Shown here: in pieces, positions 56,870-64,000 of the stretch
Layout: each line of letters opens with the position of its first letter
Numbering within the stretch: position 1 is the stretch's first letter
Assembly: GCF_000237925.1 (NCBI RefSeq)
Contig: NC_031502.1
Span: forward strand, 19,776,909 to 19,840,908
Reading direction: 5' to 3'
Length of the DNA: 64,000 bases
Source of the DNA: Schistosoma mansoni
Lineage: Eukaryota; Platyhelminthes; Trematoda; Strigeidida; Schistosomatidae
Position numbers and translations under genes: made by a program
The notes under the pieces: generated by a model
Database searches by the model: none
What the model saw: the letters and a program-made list of their open reading frames with translations, nothing else
Told to the model about the DNA's origin: nothing

Positions 56870-59800
56870 CAATACTTTCAGGCAGGAACCTAGGTATAAT
56901 AATGATAATAGGAAAAAAAGAAATTGGTAAATCATAGTAAGATATTATCCTTAGTCCTTAAGAATAGATCGTTTCCTCTTAAAAGACTACTGAGAAGTTG
57001 CTTGGACTAACTCATTCGGCAGCGAATTTTAGCATTTGACAACTCTTAAGGAGTACAAGCTGTGTCTACAGTCCGTTCTGCTATGTCGGGTCTCCAGTTT
57101 CTGGGTGTTACCCCTTACGATAGTATTGTGACTAAGTTTAAGTAGATGTTTAAGGAGAGTGTTAAGGATACTGTAAGCCATGAGAAAGTTACCTATAAGA
57201 CGCCTATACTCTGACGGGTAAAGGTTAGGTGACTGGAGGCGATCTTCATAATGTTTGAATTTGAGTCCCCGAACTGATTTCGTGGCTCGAAGTTGGATAA
57301 GCTCCGGAGTGTCCTTATCCTTTTGGAGAGAGGGAGGAAATACTATGTTTCCGTACTCTAAATGGGGACGAATAAAACTGTTGAAGATTATGTGGAAAGT
57401 TATTCCGTCAAATTGGCCAAAAATGCGCTTCAGTGTTGCCAGTGCAGGGTTTTCTCGAAAGGCGTTTTCGTCACAGTTAGCGACTTCAAGTCATAGGGTA
57501 CCAACACTCCTAAATCTTTTTGACTTGAGTTACTCCTAGAGAGGAGCTTCATAAGTTGTAACTGTAGTCTGCATCATGTCGCAGATGGACTACTTTACAC
57601 TTCGAAGTGTTGAAGATAAGTCCGTTGTCGTCTGCCCAACTTTGAAGTCGAGTCAGATCCTCATGAAGTGCTAGCATATCCCCTTGGTTGCATATCTCTC
57701 TCCAAAGTTTCCCATAATCAGCAAAAAGCAATAAGTCAGACGATACTCGTTGTGAAAGGTCGTTTATATAAGTCAGGAAGAGAAGAGATCCTAGTATTGA
57801 GCCCTGGAGGACCTCACTAGGACATTCCATAGCCTGAGAGAAAGTGGAATTAACCGCGACCTTAAATTTTCAATTTTTTAGATATCAAGTGAGCCAGTCA
57901 ATTAAAGGTGGTTTGATACTTAATCGTTTAGGCGTGTTGATAAGACATATATGGTTGACCCTATCAAAAGCTTTTGAGAAATCCAGGTAAATGGTGTCAA
58001 CCTTCCCCTTGCGATCAAGGATGGTTGTCCATCTATCCACCGCAGTCAGCAGGTTGGCCATACAAGAATGACCGTTTCTGAAACCGTGTTGTTGGGGTGA
58101 GAAGGACTTTAAGGATAATAAGTAGTCGTGTACACCATCGCATATCAGGGACCCCATAATTGTAGAAGATATATAGACTAGGGCCACCGACCAGTAGCTT
58201 GAAGCTTCGCTGCGTCGACCTCCTTCGAAAATTGGTGTGATGTGAGCCAGACACTGAATTCCCTGTAATGTGTCTCGACTTAACGAGTGTGAGAACATCA
58301 CGCTAATAGATGTTGCCAAGATTGAAACTGTTTCCTTTAGTATAGCAGAATGAACCATATACGAACTAGGAGAAGTATCTTTTCTTAGGTGCTGCAGTTT
58401 ACGGAACACCAGGTCAGCGCTCACGTTCACTTCGGAAAGTCCTGTGCAGTTGCAGATGAAGGTTACATTAGTGTAGTTGATGTGCGTCGGTTAAAATGTC
58501 CGAGAGTATTGTTCAGCCAAGAGGTTAGTGGCATCCCCGTCGTTATTGATCGGACCATTAGGACCTAGCAGTTTGGAAACTCCAGTTTTGGCTTGTCGGA
58601 TAGAAATGCATAACGGAATAAGCTTTTCGGATTGAAGATAAATTTATCGATAAGGTTGGTCTGGTACTGAAGCCTGTCTTCTCTTATTGGCTTTGTGCAC
58701 ATCTTCCTTAAACGTTTGTATTGCCTGTACGCGCCGTTGTTATCAGTTCGTTTGTATTCAACACAACAGTACCTTTTGTGGCTTAGCAAACGAAGAGTGA
58801 GGTTCCTGATGATTGTAGGTTGATTTTAGCTTTTGGCGACCGTTTGAGGAACTGAATGCTTAGTAGCACATAAAAGCGTGTACAGTAAGAAATCCCAATG
58901 AGCATCCACTTCAAGTTGATGGTGAACACCCCAATCCACCTATTGTATATAGTACTTTAAAGCTGGCACGTTCAACCGCTTGAAATTCTAGCGCCTGTTG
59001 TCGGTGAGATATCTTAGCTCAGTTTTGCTGACAAAACTAAAGGATATAATGGCGTGGTCGCTTTTCCCCAGGGGAGCCAGAATTAAGAGGTTGTCATTTA
59101 GGAATTCTTCGTTTGTAAATACCCAGTCTAAGCGCGACGGCGTCTGACTGTTTCTCCAACAAGTTGCCGACTTCGCTTTTCGAATGATCCCAGATCCTCA
59201 ATGAGGTTGAATAACCGAGCTTTACTTGAGTTTTCACCTCCAATATAGGTATGTTCCACGAAATTGACTCTAGGAAGATTGAAATCTCATAGGATCAGGA
59301 TATGAGAGAATCCGAGACGCATAGAGCGGGTATACGATTGTCATACTCGATGTCAGCAGTGGGCTTCCTGTAAATGACCCCAACTAGACATTTCGAGGTG
59401 GTAGATAATCTTACTGAACACCATACGGATTCATCAAAATTGAAAAACTCTTGGTTTTGAATTTGGTGTACCTCCAGGCATGATCGCATGTACAAGGCTA
59501 CTCCCCTCAATCCTGTTTTTCTGTCGTTGCGAAACAAAGATACCCTAGCTCCTGGTCCGTAAACTGAGAAGATATCCAAGTTTCAGATATTCCTATCAGA
59601 TGAGCATTATTAGCATTGGCAAGTTTCTCCACTGAGTCCAGGTTCGGCATCTTGTTGTTTGGAGGTCGAAGCGCGTTTCCGATTCCTAAGCTCTTTGATG
59701 ACCGGAAGGGCATTCCTGAGGGCAGACTGTACGGCCAAGTCATCAGTTGATTTCCGTACAATACTTGGGATGTTCAGCTTAGGCGGTGACGCCTGACCTT

Positions 59801-60260
59801 TTCGACTCTGTTAACGTGGGCTCAACCACCAACAGAGTTTTGGGGAACCACCATAACATTCAAGGACTCTGTGCTAGGAGACACAAGTTTGCTAAGCTGG
59901 TCTATTACCGTTGACTTTATGATGGTGCTGAATTTCAGCATGCCATCACTATCTCTATTATTGCTCCATCGATAGTAGACGTGTAGATATCCCCCTTCTT
60001 CTTTGCACTGTGTCCTTCTTTGTCTACCCGTTGTACGACTGTCATTTCCAGACAACTTGTTCCGCAGACCTGTCAATAGGGCAATGATGTTACTCAGCAA
60101 AACTACAGCGCCCCTGTTGTACATAGAACATACCCATCTAAGGTCCGACTTGCTGAGTCTGTTGTAGGCAGTTGCTGTGAGATCTGTGTACGCTTCGTGG
60201 AACCAACCTTTGCAGTTGCCGCACTGCATGCCATCCTATTTAGACTAAATAGTTCAAGTA
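56870..60260 (-). mobile_element. CR1-like LINE, nearly full length, decayed
   Basis: Read on the minus strand. At 60,229-59,822 an ORF1-type part with a PHD-like zinc finger (QCGNCKGWFHE..RWVC). At 59,761-59,295 an AP endonuclease part (IGISETWI, GVALYMRS, VWCSVRL, LVGVIYRKP). At 58,789-58,565 the EN-RT linker. At 58,430-57,885 RT with PIFEGG, QQHGFRNGHSC and YLDFSKAFDRVNH. At 57,830-57,549 QGSILGSLLFLTYINDL, LLLFADYGKLWREI and SKCKVVHL. To about 56,870 the C-terminal and 3' region. The catalytic FADD is FADY, and numerous stops and frame changes separate the pieces, so it is inactive. Resembles the schistosome SR1/Perere CR1-type elements. Confidence 0.85.
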
Positions 60261-60616
60261 GCTGTGAACCTGATAGAAACATTCAGTTGACGAGCCTATG
60301 TGTTAGGCTGTAATGAAGATTACTGTGTGTAGAGACCGAGGTATGTGAAACCAGTTAAGGTAAAGTAGCATGTGTATGAATGAACGGTATATGTATGTGA
60401 TGCTCTGACCTGTGATAGATATCACTTATCTTAAAAAATTGCGAAAGCCGTTTCAACCTGTAGTGAGTTTCAAGACCTGACTAATTTTAAGGAGTAGTTG
60501 TCTGCATCCTAGTTTAAAGTATTGTACTTCAAATTCCAAGTATTTCTTATTAAGTTCGTGTAATAATTGCACTTAGGCAAGTGTTTCGTAAGATTCCTAC
60601 GGGCTTCAAGAATTTT

Positions 60617-60966
60617 TTAAGTCGTTAAAATTCCGCCTTTGAGCTCACTGTACTCTTTGGTCAAAAGGTTGTGAGATCTGTATTCAGGCCTGAGAACTGA
60701 TTTCTCTGTTCGCATTCGAACACACTCAACAGCAGTCATATTTCTTCGGAGTGCAGAGGAAAACACCATGTTTTCAAAATGATACCAAAGAAAACTGTCA
60801 ATGATTGAATGGGCATGTGTACCAACGATTAGACCGAAAATCCCCTTCAAAGACAAGAATGAGACGGCAAAGTAGGATGGCTTGTAAGTCAATATTAGTC
60901 CTCCAAATATGAAGCTAGTAAATATACCTGTAGTGGTATTGGTTATAACCACACTATTTGATCTGC
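60617..60966 (-). CDS. Terminal exon of a putative membrane protein
   Basis: Minus-strand open frame after acceptor CTCATTTTCAG (60,967), ending KGGILTT and TAA at 60,617. Two hydrophobic stretches (GIFTSFIFGGLILTY and FAVSFLSLKGIFGLIVG) precede a hydrophilic end with LRRNMTAVECVRMRTEK. Topology and a few end residues are faintly like TMEM177, a mitochondrial COX20-linked protein; I am not sure. A short candidate exon (NWVPEDSEQKKPIGSCLLS, about 61,412-61,350) lies upstream with a compatible phase. Confidence 0.4.
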
Positions 60967-61528
60967 TGAAAATGAGATAACTGAGAAAATTCATATTCAG
61001 CGTTTAACACTGGTGAAAGCATCAAAAATGAATGAAGGTGACATGACTCAACTTTGCGGGCGTGGTCATTTTGTGTAACCTGTACCTCTCCAAAATAAAT
61101 ATATCATTTTATCTCCAGCCGAAATGAGTTCTTCGAAAGTATTGAACATCGGGTTGCAGATTATCACTATACGACGAGTCAGAATAGACAAAAATGTGAC
61201 TTCCACGTAAGATCTTATGGATTAGATGGTCACATCATGACAAATCTACAATTTTGGGATTAGGTCTATTATTGTAGTAACAGATAAATGTACGAATAAC
61301 GAATTAGGCCGCAATTATACATACTCATGGAATAAGCTATCACATATTACTGAGCAAACAACTTCCAATTGGTTTTTTCTGCTCAGAGTCTTCTGGAACC
61401 CAGTTCACTGGAAAGCTGGAAAACTAAAAGTCGGTTAGATCAAAAGCTGCTGCAAGTAATTTCAGCTGTGTGTTCAAATGACCTCCTTCCTTTTTGACAA
61501 GTGATTAGTTCGTATTCGTTTTGTATGT

Positions 61529-61795
61529 ATCTGTAACAGCTCAGGTTGGTTGGTTAAGAGTTGACCCCAAACAACCAAGCATATGCTAAAACAGTATTGT
61601 CCAAGTATTCATTCACTTCCTTACCTTTTGTAAGCGTTATATTCCCTACTATCTTATATGGAATGTTGAGAGCCTTTGTTTGTCTGAACAGATAATCCCA
61701 CGCTCCACTGTGACTGCGCGAAGATCGAACTAAAGACCTATTCACTACTTCTCTGGTTTCTTCTATCAATAGCACGAGGGTTACCTATAGGCACG
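61529..61795. repeat. Direct repeat beside the gap, copy 1
   Basis: Identical by eye to 62,638-62,904, from TGTAACAGCTCAGGTTGG to CCTATAGGCACGAAA. The copies diverge at once on both sides. Confidence 0.93.
61554..61795 (-). CDS. Candidate exon of an unidentified gene, copy 1 (gap side)
   Basis: Minus strand open frame RSSRSHSGAWDYLFRQTKAL, NIPYKIVGNITLTKG, with a strong donor AAAAG|GTAAGG near 61,625 and possible acceptors at CTATAG or TTGATAG. The same sequence recurs at 62,660-62,904. Function not recognised; the hydrophilic text does not match any mobile element I know. Confidence 0.4.
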
Positions 61796-61809
61796 AAAGT
61801 GGTGAGCCC

Positions 61810-62009
61810 NNNNNNNNNNNNNNNNNNNNNNNNNNNNNNNNNNNNNNNNNNNNNNNNNNNNNNNNNNNNNNNNNNNNNNNNNNNNNNNNNNNNNNNNNNN
61901 NNNNNNNNNNNNNNNNNNNNNNNNNNNNNNNNNNNNNNNNNNNNNNNNNNNNNNNNNNNNNNNNNNNNNNNNNNNNNNNNNNNNNNNNNNNNNNNNNNNN
62001 NNNNNNNNN
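61810..62009. other. Assembly gap (200 N)
   Basis: A run of N of round length, so a scaffold gap of unknown true size. Flanked by two copies of a 265-bp sequence, one ending at its left edge. Confidence 0.99.
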
Positions 62010-62637
62010 TTTTTTTTGTTGCTGTTTTCATGGTTCTTCGTACACAAGATATCTACACTATGTTTATTTCCTTCCAGAATACCAATCCGTTCTGGAGGCC
62101 AAGCACTTACATGAACGGAACAATTATCAATTGCATTTATGTATTTCCATTTTGTATCTTATTATTTTATGCAGGCAGTGGAGCAGTTCTTCAGGTTTGC
62201 TTGATTTTCACCATTACCTTTGAAGTAGACTCTTCTTTACTTTTTACTTGAGGGCGACTCAAGAGGCAGGTGAGTAAACACCTGATAGCCGGTCTGAGCA
62301 GGGAAAAATCGTACCTCACCAACATGGTGTTGGGTAGCCCGCTCGCGGCACTTCCTCAGATATTCTTATTCCACATTCTCACACTTTCTCTTGAAAGCAC
62401 GCAGCAAACCGTCAGCGATAGTTGTAGAAAAGATCACATGCTACAAAGATGACAAGCTGGTAAATGAAGAGACATCCATGGACTATCATTGAAAGCGTTA
62501 GTCGTAACTGATTGTAAGTCAAATAGTGAGCGAGTTGATAATTTCGACTTGGGATGAGAAATAGAACGAAGGTGTTATCGATAGATAGGTTAATCGAACC
62601 GACGTTCCTACGGAAGTCGATTCTAGGGGGAAGCTAA

Positions 62638-62904
62638 TGTAACAGCTCAGGTTGGTTGGTTAAGAGTTGACCCCAAACAACCAAGCATATGCTAAAACAG
62701 TATTGTCCAAGTATTCATTCACTTCCTTACCTTTTGTAAGCGTTATATTCCCTACTATCTTATATGGAATGTTGAGAGCCTTTGTTTGTCTGAACAGATA
62801 ATCCCACGCTCCACTGTGACTGCGCGAAGATCGAACTAAAGACCTATTCACTACTTCTCTGGTTTCTTCTATCAATAGCACGAGGGTTACCTATAGGCAC
62901 GAAA
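62638..62904. repeat. Direct repeat beside the gap, copy 2
   Basis: See copy 1. The identity contrasts with the visible divergence of other repeats in the window. Confidence 0.93.
62660..62904 (-). CDS. Candidate exon of an unidentified gene, copy 2
   Basis: Same sequence as 61,554-61,795. Upstream on the minus strand (62,970-62,900) a second frame reads GLNPWYNQGHEIAGGYFVPI after a CTCCAG acceptor, suggesting a neighbouring exon. Frame linkage is uncertain. Confidence 0.4.
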
Positions 62905-63109
62905 TATCCACCAGCTATCTCATGGCCTTGATTATACCAAGGATTTAGGCCCCAACCAGGCCTGGAGGTAAGTTCATACAGGTATTTTGTGAATTTTGAG
63001 CATCACTGCTATTGCTTAATCATCGTTCAACTGATCAACTCACACCATGTAGGGTACTTAAGCCCAAAATTCAAGAAATCTGAATATCACAACTTTATTT
63101 GATCGTATC

Positions 63110-63250
63110 GAACTCTTTCTGTAGCTATTCATTTGTTTTACTAACTGCATATTTCCGTTGAGAAAGTTCAGGAACATCCAATTCAATCGCCTGTATGAAT
63201 TCCTTGTGGAAAGCAAGTTGAGAAACAGGTTTTTGTACTTGACTTCAGGC
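63110..63250 (-). CDS. Candidate exon, unidentified
   Basis: Minus strand frame KPVSQLAFHKEFIQAIELDV, PELSQRKYAVSKTNE then TAG. Amino acid makeup looks coding, and it lies upstream of the other candidate exons on the same strand. No sure splice sites. Confidence 0.28.
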
Positions 63251-63259
63251 AAACACGTG

Positions 63260-64000
63260 TGTCATGTATTATTCAGAATATGAAAGTAGGAAGTCCACTG
63301 CTGACATGAAATAAAACAGTAAACAACTATAAACTCATGTTTCAGTGCATTTAGCTTAACAGCAAGCTGTATAAAATGATTCTTATGTTTGGTAGCCTAA
63401 AAGTGGTCACTGCAAATTACAGCGTGTAGGGATAGACTGGATCCATGACTTCGGCGAACTGATTGCTGGAAGTTTAATGTGCGAATACATATTTCTTGAC
63501 GTCACGATATACTATCGCTCGCGGTTGGTATACGGACGGCTTGTACTAGTCTGTAAACATATTCATCAAATTCCAAAACAGAAAAATTAGCAAATGCTTG
63601 TGCTTTCAATATTCATGAGTCCTAACTGATTGGATAGACAAGTGGTGTTGGTCACGTCGGGCTTACCAACGAAGGTTTTAAACGTAGGCGATCTGTGTCC
63701 ATTTTCTGGGTGCCTACTCGAGCTGAACGGGACTGACGAGGCTAACCAGCTTATGCTACAGTTACACTTTGAGATTACCACTTAACCTGGACTACCCTTC
63801 CATTGTATCCAGGTACTATGACTACTTTAATGACCGTACGATGCCAACAACGTTGCTACACAAATATATCGGTGAGGGTGAGCACAAGAAACAAAGTGAG
63901 ACCACAGCCGCATACCAGCCAGTCCACGGCGTGCAAGTGATCAGTGCGCGTTGATTGTCATCGGCATCGACGAAGATTGGTGAACTGTTCGATATTCAGT
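63260..64000. other. Unassigned, relatively GC-rich end of window
   Basis: About 63,450-64,000 is less AT-rich than most of the window, with CGTCGGGCTTACCAACGAAG and GGCATCGACGAAGATTGG. Frames of 60-64 codons exist on both strands but none is recognisable. Confidence 0.4.

Noticed and set aside
63769-63954. 61-codon plus-strand frame at the window end
   Set aside because: Short, no recognisable domain or splice context; left as unassigned sequence.

Overview
The window looks like repeat-rich blood-fluke (Schistosoma) nuclear DNA. The grounds are an AT-rich eukaryotic sequence, introns of 37-39 bp, and dozens of tRNA-derived short repeats carrying hammerhead-ribozyme sequence of the schistosome Sm-alpha type. 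LINE, Penelope-like and LTR fragments resemble those known from schistosomes. No bacterial or organellar features were seen. The species was not fixed.

Layout. Positions 1-49.7 kb are almost wholly mobile-element debris. Two hammerhead SINE/retrozyme-like families dominate: 'alpha' (repeat unit about 335 nt, Sm-alpha type) and 'beta' (unit about 372 nt, hammerhead core CTGAGGA). Many copies are tandem 1.5-mers or head-to-head inverted pairs. Between them lie 3' ends of a LINE with a (GTAA)n tail (family A), fragments of a second RTE-like LINE (family B), a 520-540 bp non-autonomous repeat whose 3' tail matches a family B LINE, Penelope-like fragments, and several LTR fossils. The one convincing RNA gene is tRNA-Lys(CTT) at 27,126-27,198. 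It sits at the end of a 0.83 kb segment present again in inverted orientation 11 kb away.

50.0-54.7 kb holds the one clear host protein gene, NOP56 (box C/D snoRNP core protein), on the minus strand. Four coding exons are visible, separated by introns of 39 bp, 37 bp and about 2.75 kb; the last is filled with LINE debris. The first visible exon starts in frame right at a splice acceptor and has no nearby ATG exon. This fits an initiator AUG donated by the flatworm spliced leader.

55.2-60.4 kb holds a LINE B fragment and a long, decayed CR1-like LINE (minus strand). 60.6-63.3 kb has candidate exons of an unidentified minus-strand membrane-protein gene and an assembly gap (61,810-62,009) flanked by a direct repeat of about 265 bp. 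The last 700 bp are unassigned.

The most interesting signal is the coexistence of several hammerhead-bearing, tRNA-headed families with tandem and fold-back architectures, and two beta subfamilies that differ exactly at the ribozyme cleavage site. All calls rest on reading the sequence by eye; no alignment or folding program was run.
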